A stretch of DNA of 64,000 nt. Source: SABI01 sp963663665 (lineage in GTDB: Bacteria > Spirochaetota > Spirochaetia > Sphaerochaetales > Sphaerochaetaceae). The notes under the pieces were generated by a model. The model was given only the letters and a program-made list of their open reading frames with translations. It made no database searches and was not told the origin of the DNA. This document shows positions 52,787 to 61,610 of this stretch, one piece after another (the stretch's first letter is position 1; every line of letters begins with the position of its first letter). The DNA lies in the NCBI GenBank assembly GCA_963663665.2, contig CAXXKP010000009.1, positions 186,001 to 250,000 of the forward strand, written 5' to 3'. Position numbers and translations under genes: made by a program.

Positions 52787-53506
52787 TTACTTCAAGGTAT
52801 CTATGGCTAATTTAATAAGCTGACTTGTTGCTCTATTTGAAATATCTTCTTCAATAAAACTTATCCCTTCTGCATCTAAACCAGCAGCCCAGTTCATTGA
52901 ATAGACAAGACCTGCAAATTCAATATGAGCTTCATTTGCTAAAATAGTCTCTGTTGCAGCCGTCATTCCTACATAATCAGCGCCCCATCTTCTATACATT
53001 GTGATCTCAGGTGGAGTTTCTAGTCTTGGCCCATCTGTACAGATATATGTTCCTTTAAGACTTAATGTAAGATTCAACTCCTTTGCTTTATTTGCAATGA
53101 GGACTCTCAATCTTCTACTATAGGGGAATATCATAGGAGTATGTTCAAAATGGGCTCCCTTTTCATCATAAAAAGTATTTGCCCTATTATTCGTTGAATC
53201 TATGAACTGATCGATAAGACCAAGGTTTCCAGGAAGCACCATACTGGTAATCGAGCCCACTCCATAAAGAGCAATAATTTGCGTTACACCTAATTGCTTA
53301 AGTGCTGCTATATTGGCTCTATAGTTAATGAGATGAGGAGGGATCGTGTGTCCTTTCTCGTGTCTAAGAAGAAAGTAGATGATATTTTCGTGGTATTCTT
53401 TCTTATAAAGATTTACAGTGCCATACTTTGTCTCTACTGTTACAGATTCACTCTCTTCATTCACTAGGTTTTGGAAGCCACTGCCTCCAATAATTGCTGA
53501 TGTCAT
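52787..53506 (-). CDS. MTA/MTI phosphorylase family (purine nucleoside phosphorylase type)
   Basis: A 239-residue trimeric-PNP-fold enzyme that would split 5'-methylthioadenosine or -inosine with phosphate. Motifs are IIGGSGF, RHEKGHTIPPHLINYRAN, DQFIDST-NR, CTDGPRLETPPEI and ADYVGMTAATETILANE. In the late specificity loop it reads YSMNWAAGLD rather than the DYD of adenine-specific MTA phosphorylases. An Asn there is the 6-oxopurine signature, so methylthioinosine or inosine may be the true substrate. It is the last gene of a three-gene - strand operon with the MtnA-like protein and a deaminase. Confidence 0.87.
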   Translation of the reverse strand: MTSAIIGGSGFQNLVNEESESVTVETKYGTVNLYKKEYHENIIYFLLRHEKGHTIPPHLINYRANIAALKQLGVTQIIALYGVGSITSMVLPGNLGLIDQFIDSTNNRANTFYDEKGAHFEHTPMIFPYSRRLRVLIANKAKELNLTLSLKGTYICTDGPRLETPPEITMYRRWGADYVGMTAATETILANEAHIEFAGLVYSMNWAAGLDAEGISFIEEDISNRATSQLIKLAIDTLK

Positions 53507-53521
53507 GTTATATCCTTATTA

Positions 53522-54553
53522 TCAAAAATATGTGTTGATCTCTTTCGGGAGTATAAGTCCTTTTGGAGTAATGATTCCACTTATAAGATGAGGTGGGATG
53601 ATATCGAACGCTGGATAAGTCCCGTGAACACTTTTACTTGTTATTGGTTGCCCTTGAAATAAAAGTAGCTCTTTTGGATCACGCTCTTCCATGATAATAT
53701 CTTTAAAACTTGTTTTACTTTTATCTGGGGAGATTGCAAATAGATGAAAAGGGATCTTATAATAGTCACACAGAATTGCATTGTTTAAAGAACCAACTTT
53801 ATTCACTGCATATCCATCAAGAGTAAGGATATCGAGAGCACTCATATAACGAGTTATTCTTCCTTCCTGAATATAGTGGGAGGCCATAGCATCACTCATC
53901 AATGTTGTTTCTATCCCCATCTCGACTAAAGAAGGAGCTGTTAAATGTGCCCCTTGAAGGTATGGGCGAGTTTCAGGAACCCATGCATGAATCTTTTTTC
54001 CCATTAATTGTGCTTTTTTAAGAGATAATACAAGAGTATGTTCTCCAAAGCATGTAGTAAAGATTCCATCTCCATCATTAATTAACGACGCTCCAATATC
54101 GCTCATAGAGTCATATAGAGAATCAAACTCTTCTTCTATTTTTGAAATAATAGAGTGAACTTCTTCATATATGGTATTCTTTGAAATGAACTCAGAGTGT
54201 TCTTCTAATTCATTAATGACTCTTTCGACTACCCGTTTAGCTGTAGTATTTGTCTTTCTTGCATCAGTAATACGATGAGCATTTCGATTAAATTCATCAA
54301 TTGAGAAAGGAAGTTTATTTTGCTCCATCTGTCGTGCAATAAAAAGCATTCCAGTCAAAGCGACCTGTAATACTCCCCCACCTTGAGTCACCATAGAAGC
54401 GAGTGCCTTAGCAATCTCTTCTACCGTTGCACAGGAGACATATTCATCCTTAAAAGGATATACCTTCCTATTGTGGATAGAGAGAATTGTATCTTCAAGG
54501 TGTGCTATTACTTCTTTTTGCAAAACATGAGGAAGAAGATTATTAATATCCAT
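53522..54553 (-). CDS. MtnA-like methylthioribose-1-phosphate isomerase (eIF2B-like fold)
   Basis: A protein of about 343 residues of the eIF-2B alpha/beta/delta-like family. Catalytic Cys168 (IFTTCFGE) and Asp241 (SALDILT) are both placed; the C-terminal VNKVGSLNNAILCDYYKIPFHLFA and FDIIPPHLISGIITPKG match MtnA. The N-terminal ARPTAVN motif is altered to ARKTNTTAKR, so another isomerase of the family is possible. It would turn methylthioribose 1-phosphate to the ribulose form. The ATG at 54553 is preferred to a TTG at 54571, although neither has a good ribosome site. Confidence 0.8.
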   Translation of the reverse strand: MDINNLLPHVLQKEVIAHLEDTILSIHNRKVYPFKDEYVSCATVEEIAKALASMVTQGGGVLQVALTGMLFIARQMEQNKLPFSIDEFNRNAHRITDARKTNTTAKRVVERVINELEEHSEFISKNTIYEEVHSIISKIEEEFDSLYDSMSDIGASLINDGDGIFTTCFGEHTLVLSLKKAQLMGKKIHAWVPETRPYLQGAHLTAPSLVEMGIETTLMSDAMASHYIQEGRITRYMSALDILTLDGYAVNKVGSLNNAILCDYYKIPFHLFAISPDKSKTSFKDIIMEERDPKELLLFQGQPITSKSVHGTYPAFDIIPPHLISGIITPKGLILPKEINTYF

Positions 54554-54561
54554 ATTTTGAA

Positions 54562-55068
54562 TTAATCCCAAAAGCCTAAGTGATCTTTAACAATTCGATT
54601 ACTTAACTCTTTATCATCAATGGGTCCTACAACAATAATATCTTTTTGACCTTTATTTATCACATCCCGTGAGGGGAGCGAAAATGTAGGATTCTCTTCA
54701 TTACTTCCAGTGAGTGATAATAAATCTTCTTCACTTAACGCAAATACGAGACGCCCGACATTTGCCCAGTAAAGCGCTCCCGTGCACATAGCACAGGGTT
54801 CAATTGTAGTATAGAGGGTACACTCTTTAAGAAAATCTCTCTCATACTTCTTTGAAGCTCTCATAAGTAACATCGTTTCAGCATGACCACAATCGTTGTG
54901 TTCACTTACAACCTCATTCTCTTGTTCTAGAAGGATATTACCATCTTTATCTGCTAACAAAGCCCCAAAAGGATGATTCCCTCCAGCTCGAGATTCAGTT
55001 GCCACTCGAGCTGCTTCATACATCAGCTCAATATCCCTCTTCGTCACTTTTCCTTCAACAGTTGCCAT
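54562..55068 (-). CDS. Nucleoside/guanine deaminase-type cytidine-deaminase-fold protein
   Basis: A 168-residue zinc deaminase. HAE (His62, Glu64) and PCAMC (Cys92, Cys95) give the zinc site; PFGALLAD at 33-40 is the usual first strand. It resembles guanine deaminase and other nucleoside deaminases more than TadA, since it lacks a clear tRNA-binding C-terminus and is followed by a long tail with LSLPSRDVINKGQ. Its place before the MtnA-like and phosphorylase genes suggests it deaminates methylthioadenosine or a similar purine nucleoside. The ATG at 55068 has AAGGA upstream; a TTG at 55089 is rejected. Confidence 0.83.
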   Translation of the reverse strand: MATVEGKVTKRDIELMYEAARVATESRAGGNHPFGALLADKDGNILLEQENEVVSEHNDCGHAETMLLMRASKKYERDFLKECTLYTTIEPCAMCTGALYWANVGRLVFALSEEDLLSLTGSNEENPTFSLPSRDVINKGQKDIIVVGPIDDKELSNRIVKDHLGFWD

Positions 55069-55271
55069 CTCTAAGTTCCTTATTCTCAAAATATAACGTT
55101 ATCGTATCATAACGGTAAGAGTTGTACGTAAATAATCTTAAAATAATCGATAAAACTTTAGTGAATAGTTAGAGTCTCAATTACACCCTTTGACCACACT
55201 TATAATAAGTATATCAGGAGGATTTACCAAGAAATTTAATGAATCAAATCAAATTTGACTTATAATTTTCA

Positions 55272-55301
55272 TTTACATGAATATTTTTTTCATAGTATAC
55301 T
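55272..55301 (+). promoter_or_regulatory. Predicted sigma-70 promoter of the rpiR-type operon
   Basis: TTTACA (55272-55277) and TATACT (55296-55301) are 18 bases apart, 26 bases before the ATG. Confidence 0.6.
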
Positions 55302-55326
55302 ACAGGAGAAATAAGGGAATAAAAAT

Positions 55327-56172
55327 ATGGAGAAACCAAAAGGATCCTGTCTCTATCTTATAAGCCAGATGTATCAGAATCTAAGTGCTTCCCACCAGTT
55401 AATCGCTGATTATCTCCTCGTAAACCCAGAGAAAGCAGTAGAACTGACCATTGACAAACTAGCAGAACTCGTCGGTACGAGTGAATCAACTTTAGTTCGG
55501 TTTGTGAGAAAGATTGGGTACAGTGGATATCAACATTTTCGCCTTACCTTAGCAACAGAGATTATTCCTGTTGTAAAGAGGGTCTATGAGAATGAGATCC
55601 ATGAAGATGACCATGTTATTCCACTTGTATTTAATGGGGCTCACTCTACCCTTCAAGCAACTCAGGACTTGATACAGGAAGAAGAGATTTTTGAGGTTGC
55701 CAGACGTATTACAAAAGCTTCTCATATTCTCTTATTCGGCTTAGGTGGATCGTATATTGTGGCTCTCGATGGATTTCATAAATTTATTCGCCTTGGATTG
55801 AACTTACATATAGTTGAAGACTTTCATATGCAGCTTATGGTTGCATCTCAAGCAAAAGAAGATGATGTAGCTATTATCTATAGCCATACAGGGGTTAATG
55901 TCGATGCGTTAAGCATCTTAGAAGAATTAAAAAAACAGAAAACGTGTATTATTTCAATTACAAGTAATCACCACTCTCAACTTGCTACAGAGAGTGATAT
56001 TTCGCTGCCTATACATGTCAGGAACAATGGAGTAATTAGCGAGGCTTTCTCGGCTCGTATTGCTCAAATGGCTATTAATGATGTGTTATATCTCTCAATA
56101 TTACAACAAAAAAAAGAGGCAGTTAATCAATTGGAAAAAATGCAATCTGTGATATCGAAAAGAAGATTATAA
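55327..56172 (+). CDS. RpiR-family regulator (HTH + SIS)
   Basis: A 281-residue regulator. The HTH (about 10-80) is recognised from LSASHQLIADYLLVNPEKAVELTIDKLAELVGTSESTLVRFVRKIGYSGYQHFR; the SIS domain (about 125-265) has ILLFGLGGSYIVALDGFHKF and IIYSHTGVN, where the usual S-SG is changed. SIS domains bind phosphosugars, so it likely senses a sugar phosphate. It is followed by a sugar kinase and a Gfo/Idh/MocA dehydrogenase which may be its targets. Confidence 0.9.
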   Translation: MEKPKGSCLYLISQMYQNLSASHQLIADYLLVNPEKAVELTIDKLAELVGTSESTLVRFVRKIGYSGYQHFRLTLATEIIPVVKRVYENEIHEDDHVIPLVFNGAHSTLQATQDLIQEEEIFEVARRITKASHILLFGLGGSYIVALDGFHKFIRLGLNLHIVEDFHMQLMVASQAKEDDVAIIYSHTGVNVDALSILEELKKQKTCIISITSNHHSQLATESDISLPIHVRNNGVISEAFSARIAQMAINDVLYLSILQQKKEAVNQLEKMQSVISKRRL

Positions 56173-56236
56173 AAACGATTCTGTCTTTCATCAATGAGTA
56201 GACTTAGATAGGAAACATGTATTATAGGAGGAGTGG

Positions 56237-57343
56237 ATGAACACTTTAAGGGAACTTTTAAAAGATAAAAAATTATCATCGTATGACTTTATGGCTCTTG
56301 GAGCAATCGTAACAAGACTTGACCCAGGAATAATTCCGTTTGAGTATGCTAATCATTATGATTTGCATGTCTCAGGAGGAGAATTTAATGTTGCAGCAAA
56401 CTTAGCAAGAGCCTTCGGATTAAAAACTGCAATCATTTCTGCTATGGTTGATTATCCCATTGGGAAAAAAGTAGAAGCAGAAGTAAGAAAGATGGGAGTA
56501 GATTCTTTCTATAAAAGATTTAGACACAATGGAGTTCATGGTCCTAACATTGCTCAGGTATGGAGTGATCAAGGTAAAGGAGTAAGGGCTCCAGTTGTAT
56601 TTTATAATAGGTCAAATGAAGCCGCAGCCCTTCTAGGCCCACACAGTTTTGATTGGGATACCGTATTTGCTTCTGATGTAAAATGGGTTCATAGCGGTGG
56701 TATTTTTAGTGCTCTTTCAGATACAACACCTGAGTTGGTCATTGAGGCTTTCAAACAAGCTAAGAAGCGAGGTGCCATTACATCTTTAGATTTGAATTAT
56801 AGAGCAAAACTATGGGCTGCTAATGCTAAAGAAGGAGAGAATCCTGTACAAAAAGCACAAGAGGTTTTAAGCAGAATTGTTGAACATGTCGATGTATTAG
56901 TAGGTAATGAAGAAGATTTACAGATGGGTCTCGGTTTAGAAGGACCAAAAGTTGAGAAGCATGGAAAGCTTGACCCTACACTCTTCTTTTCGATGATGGA
57001 AACAGTGAAAAACAGATTTCCTCATATTAAAGCAGTTGCAACTACGATGAGAGAGGTAATCTCAACAAATCGTCATGACTGGAGTGCAGTTCTCTATATT
57101 GATGGAAAAAGCTATATTGCTCCAACATGTTCACTTGATGTATATGACCGAGTTGGTGGAGGCGATGGTTTCGCAGCAGGGATGATCTATGGTCTCATCA
57201 AGGGATTGGATCCTCAAAAAGCTTTGAATATGGGATGGGCGCATGGAGCACTCCTTACAACATTCCCTGGAGACACAACAATGGCAACACTTGAACAAGT
57301 AGAGGCTTTTGCTTCTGGTGGTTCTGCAAGGATTCAGAGGTGA
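56237..57343 (+). CDS. PfkB-family carbohydrate kinase (KDG-kinase-like)
   Basis: A 368-residue kinase. Visible are LHVSGGEFNVAANLARAFG (substrate side), SLDLNYRAKLW, VLVGNEEDLQMGLGL, and DRVGGGDGFAAGMIYGL with the catalytic Asp in GGGD (usually GAGD). The arrangement is closest to 2-keto-3-deoxygluconate kinases and other sugar-acid kinases, about 50 residues longer than normal. AGGAGG nine bases before the ATG. It shares the operon with the RpiR regulator and the dehydrogenase. Confidence 0.88.
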   Translation: MNTLRELLKDKKLSSYDFMALGAIVTRLDPGIIPFEYANHYDLHVSGGEFNVAANLARAFGLKTAIISAMVDYPIGKKVEAEVRKMGVDSFYKRFRHNGVHGPNIAQVWSDQGKGVRAPVVFYNRSNEAAALLGPHSFDWDTVFASDVKWVHSGGIFSALSDTTPELVIEAFKQAKKRGAITSLDLNYRAKLWAANAKEGENPVQKAQEVLSRIVEHVDVLVGNEEDLQMGLGLEGPKVEKHGKLDPTLFFSMMETVKNRFPHIKAVATTMREVISTNRHDWSAVLYIDGKSYIAPTCSLDVYDRVGGGDGFAAGMIYGLIKGLDPQKALNMGWAHGALLTTFPGDTTMATLEQVEAFASGGSARIQR

Positions 57344-57362
57344 ATGAGTAAAAGCATGTGTG

Positions 57363-57612
57363 ATGGATTCATATAAAAATCTCGAATACAAGGAGACTCT
57401 AATTACCACAATAGAGGAAACACGAGTTGTCCATATACAGAGAAAAGCAAGTACAGAATGTCTCTCTATCATACAAGGATCTAATAACTAAAAAAAAGAT
57501 TGATGTAATACAGGGTATGAATGTAAAGGCTTCTCTTGAAGATAGGCAAAAGTGGTTTGACACTCTCTATGAAAAGACGCAAAATATATTTAAAGTTGTT
57601 TTATTGCCATAG
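57363..57612 (+). pseudogene. Short gene broken by a frameshift (unrecognised)
   Basis: An ATG at 57363 reads MDSYKNLEYKETLITTIEE and continues to a TAA at 57486-57488. The next frame is open from 57427 to 57612 and ends with MNVKASLEDRQKWFDTLYE and FKVVLLP. The switch coincides with a run of eight A at 57488-57495, so one base lost or gained there would make one protein of about 83 residues. I do not recognise it. No good ribosome site is seen at 57363. Confidence 0.3.
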
Positions 57613-57624
57613 GAGAAAATGAGA

Positions 57625-58701
57625 ATGGAAAAAGTACGTTTTGCATTAATAGGATATGGTAAAGTCGCGCACTTACACGCAAAAGCGATAAACCAGGCTA
57701 ATGGTGCTCAGGTTGTTGCTGTTTGTGGAAGAAATAAAGAACGACGTGATTCCTTTGCTTCTCTGTATAACATTTCTTCTAGAGAGAATATCCAAGACGC
57801 AGTTACATGGGATCATGTAGATGCAGTAATTATTTCAACTCCTCATCCATTACATCATCAACATACACTTGAAGCATTTGCTGCAGATGTTCACGTCCTT
57901 GTTGAAAAGCCTATGGCAATGAATACTCGTGAAGCAACAGAAATGATAATTGCGGCAGAGAGGGCACAAAAAGTTCTCTCTGTGGTTTCTCAACGTAGAT
58001 GGTATCCATCGTGTATGAGAATCAGAGAGGCAATTGACAGTGGGAAACTTGGTAAGGTTGCCCTTGGGCAAGTCACTATACTTGGTTGGAGAGATGAAGC
58101 CTATTATAATAGCGATTCTTGGAGAGGGAAATGGGATAGTGAAGGGGGTGGCATTTTAATTAACCAGGCACCTCACCAACTTGATCTTCTCCACTGGTTC
58201 TTAGGTCCAGTAGAGCGAATCTATGGCGAGTGGGATAATATGAACCACCCATATATCGAAGTTGAAGATAGTGCTGTCGCTACGATTAGATTTAAGAATG
58301 GTGCTATTGCTTCTTTATTATTAAGCAATTCTCAAAAACCTGGAATCTATGCAAAAGTTCATATCCATGGTACAAGTGGTGCCTCTGTTGGAGTTCAAAC
58401 AGATGGAGGAGCTATGTTTGTTCCAGGTCTCAGTAAGATAGGTGAAGCTCCGGTAAATGATATATGGACGATTGAAGGAGAAGAAAAATTGCTTACTCAT
58501 TTTAGAGAACAAGATATTGCGTTCTTCAATTCGATCGATGCTGATTCCTATTTCTTCACTCTTCAAATTGAGGACATGGTAAGAGCAATAGTTACCAACT
58601 CGACACCACTGGTGACAGGGGAAGATGGGAGAGAGACTGTTAAGATTATTGAAGGAATATATGCAAGTGGTAGATCATACGAGTGTGTATCTTTTTCTTG
58701 A
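57625..58701 (+). CDS. Gfo/Idh/MocA-family NAD(P)-dependent oxidoreductase
   Basis: A 358-residue two-domain dehydrogenase. The Rossmann start is FALIGYGKVAHLHAKAI; VLVEKPMAMNTREA holds the catalytic Lys (EKP); GGGILINQAPHQLDLLHWFLGPVERIYG follows in the substrate domain. The ATG at 57625 has AGGAG nine bases upstream; an ATG two codons earlier is only three bases from it. Likely acts on a sugar, inositol or sugar-acid derivative in the pathway served by the RpiR and PfkB genes; the exact sugar is unknown. Confidence 0.88.
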   Translation: MEKVRFALIGYGKVAHLHAKAINQANGAQVVAVCGRNKERRDSFASLYNISSRENIQDAVTWDHVDAVIISTPHPLHHQHTLEAFAADVHVLVEKPMAMNTREATEMIIAAERAQKVLSVVSQRRWYPSCMRIREAIDSGKLGKVALGQVTILGWRDEAYYNSDSWRGKWDSEGGGILINQAPHQLDLLHWFLGPVERIYGEWDNMNHPYIEVEDSAVATIRFKNGAIASLLLSNSQKPGIYAKVHIHGTSGASVGVQTDGGAMFVPGLSKIGEAPVNDIWTIEGEEKLLTHFREQDIAFFNSIDADSYFFTLQIEDMVRAIVTNSTPLVTGEDGRETVKIIEGIYASGRSYECVSFS

Positions 58702-58735
58702 CCATATCATCAGATATAAAGTATTGTTTACCAAT

Positions 58736-60235
58736 ATGAGTGGTAAAAAAAAGAGTGTAATTCTTATCTATATATTTCTAATTTTGAGCTTCTTCCTTAC
58801 TACAAGTGGGTGTAATTCTACAAGACCTGTCATAATTGATGGCGCTATGGCTAAAGAGTTAGAAAATCGCATCAATACAATGGCGTTCGATGAGGCTTCG
58901 ATTTTCAGAGGAAATAGTGTTTCAAATATACGTAATGGTGGAAATCTCATTATTCAAGATGCCAACCTTTATGTAGTCCAAGAGATGGAGTTCGACACAG
59001 AAATTTCCTATTACCTTCAGAAAATTCCTTTTACAGCTATTGGATCTTTATCTCAGAGGAATGATATCCTCGCAAACTTAGATGGTACTATCATAGCTAC
59101 GGTACGGAATGATTTATACTATATAGATAATTTCACTAATTTAGCGATGGAATTGAATCTTTCATCTTTAGAAGCGAAACAAATATACAGCGAAGAAGTT
59201 TCCTCTTTCAGAATCTTTGATGATGTGGGATATATAAGTTCAAGTGTTTCAAACAATATCTACTCCATCACTCTCGATGAACACCTTTCCCCTACTCTCT
59301 TGATTGAGAATGGCGGAAAAATACTGCAAATTGGGCAAGAGCTGATTTATACTCTTGAAGAGGGGAAAAACGATACTGTTATCAACGGATATAATCGAGT
59401 CAGTGGAGTAAAAGAGTTCACTCTTGAAGGTGGTCCTTTTAAAGAGGCTGAAATTGCAGGAGCTTTTGTCTATTTTAAAGACGATGATACTCTTAAAAGA
59501 TTAATACTAGATAATAGCTGTGAGTGTCGTGATGCAAGTGTTATCCCTTGTGCTGAATATGCCATTTATGGCGACAAAATGGTGATTGCTAGTACAGATA
59601 CAGGAATGTATTTATCAAAACTTGATGGGTCTCACATAGTTCTCATTAGTGAAGATAAAGTTCATGATATTCAGCTCTTTGATGATTACATCTTCTATAA
59701 AAATGAATTTGATTATAATGAATGGTATACGATCCAATTCTCAACTGAAATGCGCTCTGCACTTCTTGGGGAAACTATCAGTGATGGCGGTGAGAAATTT
59801 AGTGAAGCAAACCCATTTATACAAGACTCCTATAGACAATATTATGAAGGATTCATAGATTCGGCGAAAAAACATGTTAGCAGTAGTAATACAACTCAAA
59901 CACGATTAGGAACTCACCTTCTCTTTGTCGATGTGAGAGATGAAATCTATCACTATTATACCCTTATGGAAGAACCTTTCAGTGCGGAGGAGTGTGATGG
60001 GATTGTCATTATTACAAATAGTGATACAATTCTTGGTCAATATACTGATGGTGACCTAGCCTTTAGAAAAGATACGATTCTCACATTGTTTGCACCGGGT
60101 AACGACAAAGCTTTAATGAGTCTCACCAGTGAAGGATATCCCCCTATAGATGTTAAACATGGTAAAGGGGATAGATATGGTCTGGCAACAAACTGGGGGC
60201 AACAAGCTCTAGTAATCCTTAACAAAGTGAAATGA
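58736..60235 (+). CDS. Lipoprotein with repeated propeller-like segments
   Basis: A protein of about 499 residues with a lipoprotein signal peptide ending in LTTSGC (Cys26 from the chosen ATG). The mature part repeats short beta-strand units (for example AIYGDKMVIAST, DIQLFDDYIFYKNEF, and DDLYYIDNFTN-like DLYYIDNFTN), suggesting a beta-propeller of the DUF5050 kind, followed by a compact C-terminal domain of about 130 residues. Function unknown. The longest frame runs from 58625, inside the previous gene; the ATG at 58736 starts the signal peptide. TTGACC (58698) and TATTGT (58722) may be its promoter. Confidence 0.75.
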   Translation: MSGKKKSVILIYIFLILSFFLTTSGCNSTRPVIIDGAMAKELENRINTMAFDEASIFRGNSVSNIRNGGNLIIQDANLYVVQEMEFDTEISYYLQKIPFTAIGSLSQRNDILANLDGTIIATVRNDLYYIDNFTNLAMELNLSSLEAKQIYSEEVSSFRIFDDVGYISSSVSNNIYSITLDEHLSPTLLIENGGKILQIGQELIYTLEEGKNDTVINGYNRVSGVKEFTLEGGPFKEAEIAGAFVYFKDDDTLKRLILDNSCECRDASVIPCAEYAIYGDKMVIASTDTGMYLSKLDGSHIVLISEDKVHDIQLFDDYIFYKNEFDYNEWYTIQFSTEMRSALLGETISDGGEKFSEANPFIQDSYRQYYEGFIDSAKKHVSSSNTTQTRLGTHLLFVDVRDEIYHYYTLMEEPFSAEECDGIVIITNSDTILGQYTDGDLAFRKDTILTLFAPGNDKALMSLTSEGYPPIDVKHGKGDRYGLATNWGQQALVILNKVK

Positions 60236-61597
60236 TTAGCGTAGAACCTTTTTAATAAGAGCACTCTTACCTGCAGTATAGGGATGATAACGTGCTGAGA
60301 TATCGAAAAGTTTCCCTTTTTTCATCACCGTCTTTGCATGGGTGAAAGTATCAAAGCTATATTTTCCGTGATACATGCCCATTCCACTGTAGCCAACCCC
60401 TCCAAATGGGGAATTCATATTTGCGAGATGAATAATTGTATCATTAATACACCCACCCCCATATTGAACTTGGCTCGTTATAAACTCTATGACGCTTTTG
60501 TCCTTGCTAAAGAGGTAGAGAGCTAGAGGACGAGGACGGCTTCTTATCTTTGATACAGCCTCTTCTATTGAATCAATTTCAATAATTGGCAGAATTGGTC
60601 CAAAGATTTCTTCTTCCATCACCAAGTCCCCTTCCATTGGAGAGACAAGGGTTGGTTCTATGAATGGATATTCACTCTTTCCTCCCCAAATGATTGAGGT
60701 TCCATCTAGTAGCTCAACAAGGTGGTCAAATCGTTTCTGGTTTATTACTTTAGGATAATTCAAGTTGTTGATAGGAGCATCTCCTAGGAATTCATGAATA
60801 AAGAATTTCATCTTTTCTATAAGCACTTCTTTCACTGAAGATTCTACTAAAATATAATCTGGGGCGATACAGGTTTGTCCACAATTAATCAGTTTCCCAA
60901 ATATAATTCTTTTTGCTGCAAGGGTAATATCAGCACTTTTATCGACAATCACGGGACTTTTGCCGCCAAGTTCTAATGCAATGGGTGTAAGATGGTGAGA
61001 AGCGGCTTCCATAACAACTTTTCCAACTGTGGTACTTCCTGTGAAGAAGATATAATCAAATTGTTCATCAAGTAGCTCTTGATTTTCTTTTCGTCCTCCT
61101 TCCACTACATGGATATATTCACTAGGGAATAGATCTGAGAGGAGTTTCTTCATAGCACTGCTCGTAGAGGGGCTATAGGCAGATGGTTTGACTATTACCG
61201 TATTCCCTCCTGATATTGCCCCTATAAGCGGTGAGAGAGTGAGTAATACAGGATAGTTCCATGGGCTCATGATAAGAGTAACACCATATGGCTCTTTATG
61301 AACTCTCACTCGTGCTGGCATTTGTCCCATTGAGGGGGATACGTTCTTTGGTTTTGTCCACTTCTTAAGTCTTTTAATGTGATATCTCAACTCTTCAAGA
61401 ATGAGGCCGATCTCGGTCATGATTGCTTCATGATTACTTTTATGAAGGTCTTCATAAAGAGCTGTTTGCAAAAAGGAAGAATGCTTTTCTACTGCAATTC
61501 TTAGTTTTTTCAATGCATTGATTCGGTAAGCTACATCAATAGTTTTACCACTTAAAAAGAACTCTCTTTGTTTTTCTACAATAGTATGTGTATTCAT
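60236..61597 (-). CDS. Class 3-type aldehyde dehydrogenase
   Basis: A 453-residue NAD(P)-dependent enzyme that oxidises aldehydes to acids. Catalytic Cys243 (NCGQTCIAPDY), general base Glu209 (LELGGKSP) and Asn114 (PWNYP) are present, and the short length and GGGCINDTI segment mark the class 3 (fatty or aromatic aldehyde, CalB-like) group. Its stop directly abuts the stop of the convergent lipoprotein gene (no gap). It follows the Crp/Fnr gene by 13 bases, so it is probably in its operon. Confidence 0.93.
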   Translation of the reverse strand: MNTHTIVEKQREFFLSGKTIDVAYRINALKKLRIAVEKHSSFLQTALYEDLHKSNHEAIMTEIGLILEELRYHIKRLKKWTKPKNVSPSMGQMPARVRVHKEPYGVTLIMSPWNYPVLLTLSPLIGAISGGNTVIVKPSAYSPSTSSAMKKLLSDLFPSEYIHVVEGGRKENQELLDEQFDYIFFTGSTTVGKVVMEAASHHLTPIALELGGKSPVIVDKSADITLAAKRIIFGKLINCGQTCIAPDYILVESSVKEVLIEKMKFFIHEFLGDAPINNLNYPKVINQKRFDHLVELLDGTSIIWGGKSEYPFIEPTLVSPMEGDLVMEEEIFGPILPIIEIDSIEEAVSKIRSRPRPLALYLFSKDKSVIEFITSQVQYGGGCINDTIIHLANMNSPFGGVGYSGMGMYHGKYSFDTFTHAKTVMKKGKLFDISARYHPYTAGKSALIKKVLR

Positions 61598-61610
61598 AGA
61601 GATAAGAATA

